Source: an uncultured Saprospiraceae bacterium
Lineage (GTDB): Bacteria; Bacteroidota; Bacteroidia; Chitinophagales; Saprospiraceae
Reading direction: 5' to 3'
NCBI GenBank assembly: GCA_938016265.1
Contig: CALLWB010000079.1
Span: forward strand, 25,837-89,836
Length of the DNA stretch: 64,000 nt
Made by a program: the position numbers and the translations under genes
The notes under the pieces: generated by a model
Told to the model about the DNA's origin: nothing
Databases searched by the model: none
The model's input: only the letters and a program-made list of their open reading frames with translations
In this document: piece by piece, positions 8,795-17,582 of the stretch
Numbering within the stretch: position 1 is the stretch's first letter
How the letters are laid out: each line of letters begins with the position of its first letter

Positions 8795-9505
8795 TTAATC
8801 TTGGGCAGCAAACACCTTTCTCAGTAGGTCAGTGGTTCTTTTGCCTGGATCTTTTCTAATAGATAGCTCTTCTTTTTCAACCATCACGAAAAGTCCGTCA
8901 ATTGCTTTATTGGTAACAAACTCATCCATAGAAGGATTTACTTTCTTAATCAACGGGATTTTGTTGTACCGTGTGATTACCTCAGACCATGCGTCAAGTG
9001 CTTTTACTTTGCTCAGTGAGTTGTTTATTACCGGATTAAAGCTATTAAATAACGCTTGTGTTGTTGTCCGCTTAAAGAAAGTAGTGGCAGCATTCTTTTC
9101 TCCCATAAGGATGTTCATAGCATCATTAAAGGTCATTTGTTTAATGGCGCCTACAAAAATAGTTCCTGCTCCTTTTGCAGCGTCTTCTGCTCCACGGTTG
9201 ATTTTTTCAACAACATTGTCGGTCAATAAACGGCCGCCTGGTATGGCATCGATCGTGTTTTTGACCTTAGTAGCTTCTGGTGGAAATGGAATTTTGATCG
9301 CTGGGTTCTTGAAAAAACCGTCTTTAGCGGAGACTATTCGTACTCCATTCGTTACTCCTTTAGACAGGGCTTCTTTAAGACCCATAGATGCCTCTCCTGA
9401 GGTCAGTCCGCCTTCACCTCCAAGCAATGCTCCTCCGATGTTGGCCAATTCTGTACAAGCAGTTAACTGCAAGACAACTAGTATAAATGCGATTCTTTTG
9501 ATCAT
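8795..9505 (-). CDS. DUF4197 family lipoprotein
   Basis: This protein of 236 residues starts with a lipoprotein signal peptide (IAFILVVLQLTAC, lipobox LTAC, lipidated C17). The rest is a single helical domain with the features of DUF4197: GLKEALSKGVTNGVRIVS near the start, then KIPFPPEATKVKNTI, and NRGAEDAAKGAGTIFVGAIK, and a C-terminal LFVMVEKEELSIRKDP stretch. The family is widespread in Gram-negative bacteria and has no settled function. It is monocistronic, with its own terminator at 8736. A 230-codon frame lies antisense to it at 8832-9524 but looks like a shadow. Confidence 0.9.
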   Translation of the reverse strand: MIKRIAFILVVLQLTACTELANIGGALLGGEGGLTSGEASMGLKEALSKGVTNGVRIVSAKDGFFKNPAIKIPFPPEATKVKNTIDAIPGGRLLTDNVVEKINRGAEDAAKGAGTIFVGAIKQMTFNDAMNILMGEKNAATTFFKRTTTQALFNSFNPVINNSLSKVKALDAWSEVITRYNKIPLIKKVNPSMDEFVTNKAIDGLFVMVEKEELSIRKDPGKRTTDLLRKVFAAQD

Positions 9506-9765
9506 AATTAAGTTTTTTTGTTAGTGCTATTGAAAATACTGTGCCAATTGAAATTTATCCAATAAAAATTATACTGTTAAGACTGCAATTCTGCAATTTA
9601 GTAACATCTATTCCCCTATTGATTTCATTCCATGTTTTACCATCTTATAATGGTTGGTAAATATACTAATTTATTTTACGGGAGGTGTGGTGATTTGTTG
9701 CTTGAATTTTTTAATAACGTAGGGGGAAGTTCTTCAATAAAGAAGTCATTAAGATAAGTTAGCAA

Positions 9766-10281
9766 TTACCCTTGCGCATAATCTTCCAAACACGCCTCAC
9801 ACAGACAACCTTTAAATTGATTATTCAACAAATCCCTGGTGGCAGGGGTTATGACCAGACTCTGGCACCAACATTTTTGATTCGTGTAGCAAATAAATTT
9901 CTTTTGACATTTGCCACAGGATTTTCTGAAATCATGATCTACTTCTATAAAGGTGCGATCTACCTGGCCACCCATGGGGGGATTGAGTTTACTGACTCGG
10001 ATCTTGAGGGTTTCAATATTTTCGAACAGGTGTATCAGTTTATTCGATATTCGCTCCGCAATGGTCTCCAGTAGTTTGATTTTTTGATCCATTATTTCAC
10101 TGGTAACTCCATAAATCTGTTCGTAGTTTATGGTGTCCTTTAGTTGGTCTGCTTTGGCAGCCATTCTAAAGTCTGTGCCGACATATACATCCACTATGTA
10201 ATTGTTGCCAGCCAATTGTTCTTCTTCATAATATCCATGATAGGCGTAAAAACGCATACCTTCTACTGCAATTAGACCCAT
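9766..10281 (-). CDS. folB: Dihydroneopterin aldolase (FolB) fused to a cysteine-rich CWC domain
   Basis: The first ~118 residues are a FolB domain that converts dihydroneopterin to hydroxymethyl-dihydropterin plus glycolaldehyde in folate synthesis. Key features are RFYAYHGYYEEEQ at the start (the Tyr-x-x-His-Gly region and Glu 20-22), DTINYEQIY in the middle, and the catalytic-Lys region VSKLNPPMGGQ. The C-terminal ~50 residues carry eight cysteines, including KCWCQS and GCLCEACL, and match the small Cys_rich_CWC type, which probably binds metal. The frame extends upstream to 10356, but I choose the ATG at 10281 because FolB proteins start directly with this strand and the extra 25 residues are not family-like. 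It is divergent from the gene at 10463. Confidence 0.88.
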   Translation of the reverse strand: MGLIAVEGMRFYAYHGYYEEEQLAGNNYIVDVYVGTDFRMAAKADQLKDTINYEQIYGVTSEIMDQKIKLLETIAERISNKLIHLFENIETLKIRVSKLNPPMGGQVDRTFIEVDHDFRKSCGKCQKKFICYTNQKCWCQSLVITPATRDLLNNQFKGCLCEACLEDYAQG

Positions 10282-10440
10282 TTTTTTGCTATTAAGCACT
10301 TTGGTTACCAGATAATTAGGTTTCCAAGTTGCTGAATTATGAAATATTCCAATCAAACTATTCGTAATAATAAGTATTCGTCATTAATAATTCCTAATTT
10401 ATTCTTCTTCTTTGATAATTAATTATTCATCCTTAATCCC

Positions 10441-10448
10441 TACTTTTG
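10441..10448 (+). promoter_or_regulatory. Bacteroidota -7 element (TAnnTTTG) of gcdH
   Basis: TACTTTTG matches the phylum consensus exactly and lies 14 bases before the ATG at 10463. No clear -33 TTTG is at the best spacing (one lies 26 bases upstream). It implies a very short leader and excludes the in-frame start at 10412. Confidence 0.6.
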
Positions 10449-10462
10449 TAAAAATTTTAATC

Positions 10463-11680
10463 ATGAATACTAACGGAAATTCCGATGCCATACATAGAAG
10501 TGTCAAAACCGACCGGTTTCAAGGGCACGATTATTATAATGTTGATGAGCTTTTAGAGCCAGAACACCTACTAGTAAGGGAAGCTACCCGGGATTGGGTA
10601 AAGAAAGAAATAAGCCCAATAATCGAAGATTATTCAAACCGCGCTGCTTATCCCCGACAAATTGTCAAAGGATTGGGAGAAATTGGAGCATTTGGCCCTA
10701 GCCTTCCTGCAGAATATGGAGGTGGTGGAATGGATGAAATTGCCTACGGTATTGTTATGCAAGAACTAGAACGTGGGGATTCAGGGGTGCGCTCTGCTGC
10801 TTCTGTACAGGGATCTCTCGTCATGTATCCGATTTATAAATATGGTTCAGAAGAACAGAAAAGAAAATACCTCCCTAAGCTGGCTTCAGGTGAGTTTATT
10901 GGTTGTTTCGGCCTTACCGAGCCAAACAGTGGCTCCGATCCGAGCAGCATGAGTTCCAATCTAAAAGATGATGGCGATGCTTACATCCTAAACGGAGCAA
11001 AAATGTGGATCACCAACTCTCCAATAGCTGATGTTTGCGTCGTTTGGGCGAAAAACGAAGAGGGTAGAGTGCTAGGCGTTATCTTAGAAAAAGGAATGAA
11101 AGGACTGTCTGCCCCGGAGATTCATGGCAAATGGTCACTTAGAGCTTCTTGCACAGGTGAATTGGTTTTTGAAGACGTAAGAGTACCGAAAGAGAATGTG
11201 CTTCCTCACATTCAAGGTTTAAGAGGTCCATTGTCCTGTTTATCAAAGGCTAGATATGGGATCGCATGGGGCGTTATTGGAGCTGCTATGGATTGTTATG
11301 ATTCTGCTTTACGCTATTCCCTTGAGCGTACGCAGTTTGGCAAACCGATTGGTCAGTTTCAATTAACACAAAAAAAACTGGCAGAAATGATTACCGAAAT
11401 CACCAAAGCGCAATTGTTAGCCTGGAGATTAGGGACGTTAGCCAATAAAGGAAAGGCAACCCCTGCTCAAATCTCCATGGCCAAACGAAACAATGTACAC
11501 ATGGCCCTAGAAATTGCCCGCGAAGCACGCCAAATACACGGAGGAATGGGAATCACCAACGAATATCCGATCATGCGACACATGATGAATCTGGAAACGG
11601 TACTGACTTATGAAGGTACACATGACATCCATTTGCTCATCACTGGACACGATATCACTGGATTGAATGCTTTTAAGTAG
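10463..11680 (+). CDS. gcdH: Glutaryl-CoA dehydrogenase
   Basis: This flavoprotein of the acyl-CoA dehydrogenase family (405 residues) oxidatively decarboxylates glutaryl-CoA to crotonyl-CoA in lysine and tryptophan breakdown. Recognisable blocks are SVQGSLVMYPIYKYGSEEQK, CFGLTEPNSGSDPSSM (FAD/substrate loop), KMWITNSPIADVCVVWA, ARYGIAWGVIGAA and LGTLANKGKATPAQISMAKR. The catalytic base is Glu384 in TYEGTHDIH. These blocks read very like mitochondrial GCDH, which makes the substrate call stronger than for a generic acyl-CoA dehydrogenase. The ATG at 10463 is chosen over 10412 because a TACTTTTG promoter element lies between them. It is transcribed alone and divergently from folB. Confidence 0.94.
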   Translation: MNTNGNSDAIHRSVKTDRFQGHDYYNVDELLEPEHLLVREATRDWVKKEISPIIEDYSNRAAYPRQIVKGLGEIGAFGPSLPAEYGGGGMDEIAYGIVMQELERGDSGVRSAASVQGSLVMYPIYKYGSEEQKRKYLPKLASGEFIGCFGLTEPNSGSDPSSMSSNLKDDGDAYILNGAKMWITNSPIADVCVVWAKNEEGRVLGVILEKGMKGLSAPEIHGKWSLRASCTGELVFEDVRVPKENVLPHIQGLRGPLSCLSKARYGIAWGVIGAAMDCYDSALRYSLERTQFGKPIGQFQLTQKKLAEMITEITKAQLLAWRLGTLANKGKATPAQISMAKRNNVHMALEIAREARQIHGGMGITNEYPIMRHMMNLETVLTYEGTHDIHLLITGHDITGLNAFK

Positions 11681-11824
11681 GTTTTTTGCTAGCAAGTAGA
11701 AAGTATCTGCTCGTCTGGCTTTCCTATAGAAAGTAAACGATCAAAATTGCATAAAAGGTGCACTATCGCCTGCTGGCGGGGTGGAGTTTACAGCCAAATC
11801 TTAAACAAAACATTCAGGCATTAA

Positions 11825-13363
11825 TCAAACTAAAGGATGTAAATGTTCCTGCAATGCCTTGTAATAAGAAACTTTGTTCAGTTTAGACTCTAGGAAGATT
11901 CGATAATCGATCGTCTCATTTGCTCCTGGTTCGAAGTCTGGAGAACTGGCGATGAAAATCTGGGCACGTTTTGTCAACGCCTTGTTTTTTAGAGGATTAG
12001 AGGTTGAGATCAGCTTTCTGAGAATGTAGAGAAATTCCTTTTCTCGGTGATAGGTGTCTTTGCTTAAAATGTTTCTCAGGTTTCGTTTTACCTCTTTAAT
12101 TCTGGAAAGTACATATTCTGTATCGCCTCGTTCGAAGTGGACGATAATGTCTACTATAAATACATTGAGCTTCAGTTGTGGGTTGAGTTTTTTATAGATA
12201 TCGGAGAAAAAGAACATTCGTATTTGCTCAAGGGCTTCATTGTATTCATTGTTGGCATAATGTGCAACAGTCAGGTTGAGTTGGAATAAGAGGATGATTT
12301 GAATCGGCAAATCTTTAAACACCAGTGTTTCCGGGTTTTGCAGGTAGTCTTTTCTGAATTCTGTCAGAATATCAATGCCCGCATCAATTTCATTTCCGAA
12401 GTAATTGGTCATAAATGTGGTTTGGAAGTAAGACCATTTGTATTTTTCGAAATAGAGCTTATTATATTTGTTTAATTCTTCCCACAATTTTTTAGAATAT
12501 TCGTTGCAAAGGCTGAAATCTTTAGCTTTTAGAAGGATATTGACTACCCAAATCAGCATTTCTATTTTTTCACGATGGTATGTTTTAGAGAATAAATTGT
12601 TGGATTCGAAATTGTTGAATGTGGTGATCAGGTATTCTTTTAGCTGAACAATTTTCTTTTCCTGGTACAAAATGTCGCGAATACAAGTATATACTCTTAT
12701 CTTAGCTTGGAACGAGTTGTTGACAATCTCTGAAGTACTAAGACGGTGGTTGATACTTCGAAGCATTTGAATGGTGTCCGAATCGCCTTCATAATTTCTG
12801 GATCTTAGTTCATAAGCGATTTCAGCAATCAGTCGGTTAAGTTCATTGAGTGTGGCAAATTTGCGTTCTACATCGCTAATTTTTTTTATGTAAATCCTAG
12901 GGTCAATTTCGGCAAAATAAGAACTCAAAGCGATTATTTCGTTATATATAACGTTAAGAACATCATAGAATTCGCTGTTAAATGCTTGTTTTTCTGCTTC
13001 TAGCAATAAGGAGTAAGCACTTTTGTAGTCGTTTTTATGATATGAAATTTTTGCTAGCATAATGCAACGTAACACCAGTATTTTATCGTCCATGTCATTA
13101 TAAAGCATGAACAAGCTTTGATCAATCTCGTCTAGCAAACGATTTCTAAGGCGATAAAATGCATTTTTATTGAGTTCAGGGAAAACCTCCTTGATCAGAT
13201 CGTCATCTGATTTGTATTTTTCTGACCGATATGCGTCAAAAAGTAAAAGTATTTTTTTCTGTCTGTTGTTTGTCTTAATTCTGTTAGTATAAATTTTGAA
13301 ATTTCTAACTTCCTGTTTTGACAAACTTCGTATGACCGCATCCAGTTTTCGCATAATTGTCAT
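11825..13363 (-). CDS. Unidentified helical cytoplasmic protein (paralogue of the gene at 21942)
   Basis: This protein has 512 residues and no signal peptide or membrane segment. It is almost entirely helical, rich in Lys, Glu, Leu and Tyr, with TPR-like pairs such as YKSAYSLLLEAEKQA and NNEYNEALEQIRMFFF. The N-terminus (AVIRSLSKQEVRNFKIYTNR) matches that of the protein encoded at 21942-23414 (VLLKSLTNQEINEFSRYVNT), so the two form a paralogous family with a conserved N-terminal module and diverged helical repeats. I know no function for it. The start could be the ATG at 13363 or the one at 13354; on the minus strand a TACGTTTT element lies a few bases upstream of 13363, which favours the second. 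Confidence 0.75.
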   Translation of the reverse strand: MTIMRKLDAVIRSLSKQEVRNFKIYTNRIKTNNRQKKILLLFDAYRSEKYKSDDDLIKEVFPELNKNAFYRLRNRLLDEIDQSLFMLYNDMDDKILVLRCIMLAKISYHKNDYKSAYSLLLEAEKQAFNSEFYDVLNVIYNEIIALSSYFAEIDPRIYIKKISDVERKFATLNELNRLIAEIAYELRSRNYEGDSDTIQMLRSINHRLSTSEIVNNSFQAKIRVYTCIRDILYQEKKIVQLKEYLITTFNNFESNNLFSKTYHREKIEMLIWVVNILLKAKDFSLCNEYSKKLWEELNKYNKLYFEKYKWSYFQTTFMTNYFGNEIDAGIDILTEFRKDYLQNPETLVFKDLPIQIILLFQLNLTVAHYANNEYNEALEQIRMFFFSDIYKKLNPQLKLNVFIVDIIVHFERGDTEYVLSRIKEVKRNLRNILSKDTYHREKEFLYILRKLISTSNPLKNKALTKRAQIFIASSPDFEPGANETIDYRIFLESKLNKVSYYKALQEHLHPLV

Positions 13364-13444
13364 TTTTGAAAACGTAATATCGGTAAATTTTTTGAATTTT
13401 TGTTTGGCCTTTTTTATTTTTCTTTACATTACTAATTATAACAC

Positions 13445-13918
13445 ATGGAAACCTTTTCTCTACCCAATATGGTAAAATTACTGCTCACATCACTTATAGT
13501 AGCCTTTTTCATGACCTTAGGTTATGGACAGAATGGCCAAATTGAGATTACTCAATTAGTGATACCGGATTCAGCATCTATCAACTCTACAATTCCTGTT
13601 TCAGGTTACTTCAAGAATATTGGTAGCACTGTATTTACTGGGGAATTAGGCCTGCACGTTCAAGTGCAGGATGACCCGTCAAGCGGCATTGGCCTTTACT
13701 ACAGTTCTGATGTGTATCAAATCGATACTTATTCTTTGCAACCTGGTGAACAAGTTTATTTTACTACTGAAATAAACATGGTATCCAGCATATTCAATCA
13801 AGATTCTAAGGATGTAATAATCATTTTCCCTAGGTCTGGTAATGATGTGGATTTGCAAAATGGATTTGCCAAAGAAGTACAAGTTACACCTCCTCCAAAT
13901 ACAGTAGGTGGAAACTAG
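13445..13918 (+). CDS. Small exported beta-rich protein, CARDB-like
   Basis: This protein of 157 residues has a signal peptide (LLLTSLIVAFFMTLGYGQ). The remainder is one beta-sandwich-like domain: IEITQLVIPDSASINSTIPV followed by GYFKNIGSTVFTGELGLHVQ and LQPGEQVYFTTEI. This is the pattern of CARDB/NEW3-type adhesion modules. The C-terminus ends in a Pro/Asn/Gly-rich tail without a sorting domain. It is transcribed divergently from the gene at 11825 and followed by a strong terminator at 13981, so it is monocistronic. Function is unknown. Confidence 0.7.
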   Translation: METFSLPNMVKLLLTSLIVAFFMTLGYGQNGQIEITQLVIPDSASINSTIPVSGYFKNIGSTVFTGELGLHVQVQDDPSSGIGLYYSSDVYQIDTYSLQPGEQVYFTTEINMVSSIFNQDSKDVIIIFPRSGNDVDLQNGFAKEVQVTPPPNTVGGN

Positions 13919-14630
13919 GAATGTACTAACAAAAAAAATATACTAACCAATCAATCTCCCTTAGATTAACCACGTATGAAAAGACCGCAAATTAAAAATT
14001 TGCGGTCTTTTTTTTTATAGTAAGAAAGTCAATTTTTTGAAAAATTACCGATAGTAGGAAATATCCCATATTTTGTTTTAGTTAATACAATAGTCATTCA
14101 TTGAACAAGTAAGGCTATTTTTTATATTAAAAAAAAAATTAAAATATAATGGTGTTGTTTATTCCTAATCTATAACCAACAATGCCATTCCGAAATACAA
14201 TTTGATTCTCCAGTTTTCCTCATGGAGTAATCCACTCCAGTCAAGAAAAATACATTTTTTATGAATTGCCTATGTAATTCCTACCCCAAATCGACAAGAT
14301 CATTTCTGTGCTAGAAACATTTTTAAAGACTAAACCACGCGGAACGAACAAGTTTAACTAAAAGGAAATTCAAAAAAATAAAATAAGTAGGGACCATTCG
14401 ACAGTTAACTCATATTAGATATTTTGGTGGCAATTTCCTATACTTGGTACTTGGTGGGACAGGAACAAAAAAAAAGGTAGTACAACAAGGAGAGTTTTAA
14501 TCCAATAACTAACGCGGCGCACTATTTAATTGTTTGTTTTGATCAGTGTTTCCCCCAAATACAAATAAAGAAGAGGGAACAGATAATTATTTTCTGTCTT
14601 TTTGTAACTTTTACGAAAATTTCATGATAA
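13919..14630. other. 712-base AT-rich intergenic region
   Basis: It contains the terminator of the preceding gene. Near its end is TAACTTTT (about 14605), which resembles a -7 element for the sigma-like gene at 14631. I see no gene or clear repeat in the rest. Confidence 0.6.
13981..14018 (+). terminator. Strong Rho-independent terminator
   Basis: Arms AAGACCGCAAATT (13981-13993) and AATTTGCGGTCTT (13997-14009) pair perfectly around a three-base loop, followed by a run of T. Confidence 0.9.
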
Positions 14631-16223
14631 ATGAGTGATATTAAAATTACTGCTGAGGCAATTGCTAAGCTGAAAAGAGAACTTGGGACAGAAAATCAAA
14701 ACGTGTACTCTAATTGTAAGGAACAATTTGTGCACTTCTTGGTCCAACACCAATATGATTGGAAGATTAGCAGAGAACAACGACAAACTGACTTATTTCA
14801 TCAAGCCTTAACTATGTTTTGTTACTCAGAGAATCAAAAAGTAGAGCCAGAAAAAGATATCCAGCTCCTCATAAATGAAATTGGTGGCCAGATTTTCAAA
14901 GGACGACAGGGCATAAAGGACGACAAAGAGGACGGACCCATGGAAAGAAAGGTGGCAGCTAAAACCATAAAAAAACAACCTAGCTTTTTTACAGAAGCTT
15001 ACGAGTTGGAACAGGCAATGAATGGCCTTACTTCCAAGGAGAAGGAGTTGTTGAGGAATACCTTTATTGAGCAAACACCTGCCAATGAACTCACCTACAA
15101 TAAGGCTGACATCGAAGGTTGTATCCAACAATTGATCAAAATAGTAGCGGGAGAAGCCTCTTCCAGCCAATTTGAACTCAATATCGTAGAGGGTAGCTAT
15201 CAGTTGTCGTCCGAAAATTCAGCTAGTGCAGAATTAATAAGTTGGATGAAAAATGGATTTGTAGGGCTCAGCAAACAAAATTTTGACCAGCAGCTAAAAA
15301 GATATGAAGAAATAAGCAAGGATGAAGGAAAACTAAAAAAACTAAAATCAAGCGCTAAAGAAAAACACGGACGAGAGTTGTATTTAAGCTATCGAAAAAA
15401 AAATGCGCTAAACCTAACAGAAGAGAGCGGTTTTGAAATGGCAGTAGTCCTTGAATTGTTTCCTAAAGTGTGGCAAACTTTTATCAGGAACATTGACGAT
15501 GGCAAATTGACTGCTCCACTAAAGCGACCATTGAAAGATTATTTGAAGTCAATCACGCTAAATTATCTAGGAGAAAAAACAGAGGATAACCTCGATCATC
15601 TCCTTGACTTTACTCCATCAATAATCGATCAGAAGCTACAGGATTGGGACCAGGCAATTCAAAAGGAAGAAACGATATTAGACCAGATAAAAGATGAAAA
15701 TCAATTGTACTATACAAAACTGGTTAAAGAGTATAGAAATGACTTCATCATTGCCTTGCGAAAGGTGTTTAAATTGTACGACGCGGGCCTCAGGGATCGC
15801 CCAGCAGATGTTTTTAATAGAAGCTTTGCGGAGGTAATCGAAAAGGTCAGGAACAATGAATTAAAAAAGCCGTTGACTTCTACGTTTAAAACGTACCTCA
15901 TCGGCGTTGGGCTGAACCATTATAGACAGTATTATTTTAAAAAAGGGGAAAAGCCGCTCAACATCGATGAAGGCGTTTTCGAAAATATTCCAGAACCAGA
16001 TACGATAGAAAATCTGCATATAAATAATCAAAATGCACACAAGGTGAAAAAAATCCTTGAAGTAATTGGTGAACCGTGCAAATCGCTATTGGAAATGCGA
16101 TTTTTGAAAGGATACAGTTATGAGGTGATCGCCCTACGGCTACAAATGAAGGAGGGCGCCTTGAGAACAAGAGTCTATCGGTGTATTGAAAAGATTAGAG
16201 CAATGATAGCTGAAAAAAACTAA
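14631..16223 (+). CDS. ECF sigma-70-like protein with tandem degenerate sigma modules
   Basis: At 530 residues this is almost three times the length of a normal ECF sigma factor. The C-terminal ~175 residues (355-530) form a recognisable ECF unit. Its region-2-like part contains DVFNRSFAEVIEKVRNNELK then FKTYLIGVGLNHYRQYYFKK. Its region-4 helix-turn-helix reads LLEMRFLKGYSYEVIALRLQ then KEGALRTRVYRCIEKI. The middle (about 245-320) contains a second region-2-like copy, ELFPKVWQTFIRNIDDGKL then PLKDYLKSITLNYLGEK. The N-terminal part has a weaker third copy, with LEQAMNGLTSKEKELLRNTF resembling region 4. Only the last unit looks able to bind DNA. It lies 73 bases upstream of, and presumably in an operon with, an anti-sigma-like membrane protein whose cytoplasmic module is also duplicated. 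The sigma activity itself is inferred. Confidence 0.75.
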   Translation: MSDIKITAEAIAKLKRELGTENQNVYSNCKEQFVHFLVQHQYDWKISREQRQTDLFHQALTMFCYSENQKVEPEKDIQLLINEIGGQIFKGRQGIKDDKEDGPMERKVAAKTIKKQPSFFTEAYELEQAMNGLTSKEKELLRNTFIEQTPANELTYNKADIEGCIQQLIKIVAGEASSSQFELNIVEGSYQLSSENSASAELISWMKNGFVGLSKQNFDQQLKRYEEISKDEGKLKKLKSSAKEKHGRELYLSYRKKNALNLTEESGFEMAVVLELFPKVWQTFIRNIDDGKLTAPLKRPLKDYLKSITLNYLGEKTEDNLDHLLDFTPSIIDQKLQDWDQAIQKEETILDQIKDENQLYYTKLVKEYRNDFIIALRKVFKLYDAGLRDRPADVFNRSFAEVIEKVRNNELKKPLTSTFKTYLIGVGLNHYRQYYFKKGEKPLNIDEGVFENIPEPDTIENLHINNQNAHKVKKILEVIGEPCKSLLEMRFLKGYSYEVIALRLQMKEGALRTRVYRCIEKIRAMIAEKN

Positions 16224-16296
16224 GCAATATTCCGGGAGCACCGGAAGGGAAAATATTTATCAACGACACATCATTGTGTAACAAAAAATAAGAATA

Positions 16297-17355
16297 ATGA
16301 CGATTCAAAAACCCGACAAGTTTGAATTGTTTGAGGATTTTGCAAATGGCCGATTAGGAAAAAAAGACGCTAAACTGTTTGCCTACTGGATAGAAAAAGA
16401 CCCTCTTTTCGCAGAAAAGATGGAACAGTATAAGCAGTTGTTTTCCGGATTGAAAACCCTAAGGATCTTAGAAATCGAAAAACAATTGAAAGAGCAAATT
16501 GAAACGCTGGAAGAAGAAGGCGCTCTACCTGACGAAAATATTGAAGAGCTGGAACAAATAGAACGGTATTTTCAAAATCAACTCCGCGGTCAGGAATTGA
16601 AGGATTTTGAATATCGAAAGACGACTGATCCCGCGTTCGCAGAAAAAGTAGCACAGTATGAGACCATTTTCGGTGGAATGCGCCAATTGAGACTAGAAGA
16701 ACTAGAAAAAACAGTGCGCGAAGCATCCGCTACTATGGAAGAGGAAAGTAGCATCGAGTCCGTCGATAAAGAAAATAAAACTTCTTCAGATCCAAAATTA
16801 ATCAATGTGGAGCCACTCCCGCCTAAGAAGGGCGTCCTTCGACGATTGATTCCATTGATTACAGCGGCAGCGGCGGCTTTGTTGCTTTATTTTTCGATGC
16901 CTTTTTTCCAAACGTCTGATGCTGATTTTTATGCCAATTTGCAACAAACTTATCAGGAAATGCCGACTGTCGACAACCTGATGTCTGCTAACCCTACAGA
17001 AGGAAAATATATGGAGGCTGGACTCCAGGCATTCAAGGCAAAAAAATACGCATTGGCGAGGGTCGCCTTCAAAAACGTAACCGGAAATGAAGAAGCGACT
17101 TTGTTGTTGGGGCACTCTTATTTTGGAGAAGGAAGTCATACCGCGGCTACTAAGGTCTATCAATCTATGCAGACGGCAGGGAACCCAGATTATCGGAATG
17201 AAGCGGATTGGTTTTTGGCGCAGTGCTACTTAAAAAACCTTCCAGAACAAAAGAATGAACTAACCACTATTCTAAAGAAGATCAGCGAAACAAAGGGAAC
17301 ACACAACTACAAACGAAAAGCGAGTAAACTGCTTGATGAATTGGGATCTAGATAA
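16297..17355 (+). CDS. Anti-sigma-like one-pass membrane protein with duplicated N-terminal module and periplasmic TPR
   Basis: This protein has 352 residues. Residues 9-75 and 84-150 are clear tandem copies: each has F-x(n)-DP-x-FAEK-x-x-QY-x(3)-F-x-G-x(3)-LR-x-x-E-x-EK and ends in an acidic ME/LEEE stretch. They resemble the helical anti-sigma domains of Bacteroidota. A membrane segment follows (183-204, LIPLITAAAAALLLYFSMPF). The outer ~145 residues form TPR-like helices (AGLQAFKAKKYALARVAFKN, EATLLLGHSYFGEGSHTAAT). The topology is cytoplasmic modules, one membrane pass, then a periplasmic TPR sensor. Gene order with the sigma-like gene and the duplication in both partners suggest the two bind each other. 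No direct evidence for anti-sigma activity is visible. Confidence 0.72.
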   Translation: MTIQKPDKFELFEDFANGRLGKKDAKLFAYWIEKDPLFAEKMEQYKQLFSGLKTLRILEIEKQLKEQIETLEEEGALPDENIEELEQIERYFQNQLRGQELKDFEYRKTTDPAFAEKVAQYETIFGGMRQLRLEELEKTVREASATMEEESSIESVDKENKTSSDPKLINVEPLPPKKGVLRRLIPLITAAAAALLLYFSMPFFQTSDADFYANLQQTYQEMPTVDNLMSANPTEGKYMEAGLQAFKAKKYALARVAFKNVTGNEEATLLLGHSYFGEGSHTAATKVYQSMQTAGNPDYRNEADWFLAQCYLKNLPEQKNELTTILKKISETKGTHNYKRKASKLLDELGSR

Positions 17356-17582
17356 GGCGAATATTCAATTAGAATTTCTAATATTTGTTCATGTAACGAT
17401 TATTTCATATCTTATACTTACTCTTAGTCAACAATTAAAAAATAAATTAAAAAAAAACAGACAAAGTTGTAACATCAAAAAATTGATGGGGATCAATTAT
17501 CGAAATGTAAGGATATAACTTAGATTCTTAGGAATATATTTTATATTATTGCCATAATTAACCGTATTAAAATTAATAATTT

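Noticed and set aside
8832..9524. 230-codon plus-strand frame antisense to the DUF4197 gene
   Set aside because: It covers the real gene almost exactly, is Ser/Ala/Leu-rich without any domain pattern, and has no promoter or terminator of its own.
10412..10462. Upstream start for glutaryl-CoA dehydrogenase
   Set aside because: An exact TACTTTTG promoter element lies inside this extension, and the extra residues are not part of the family.
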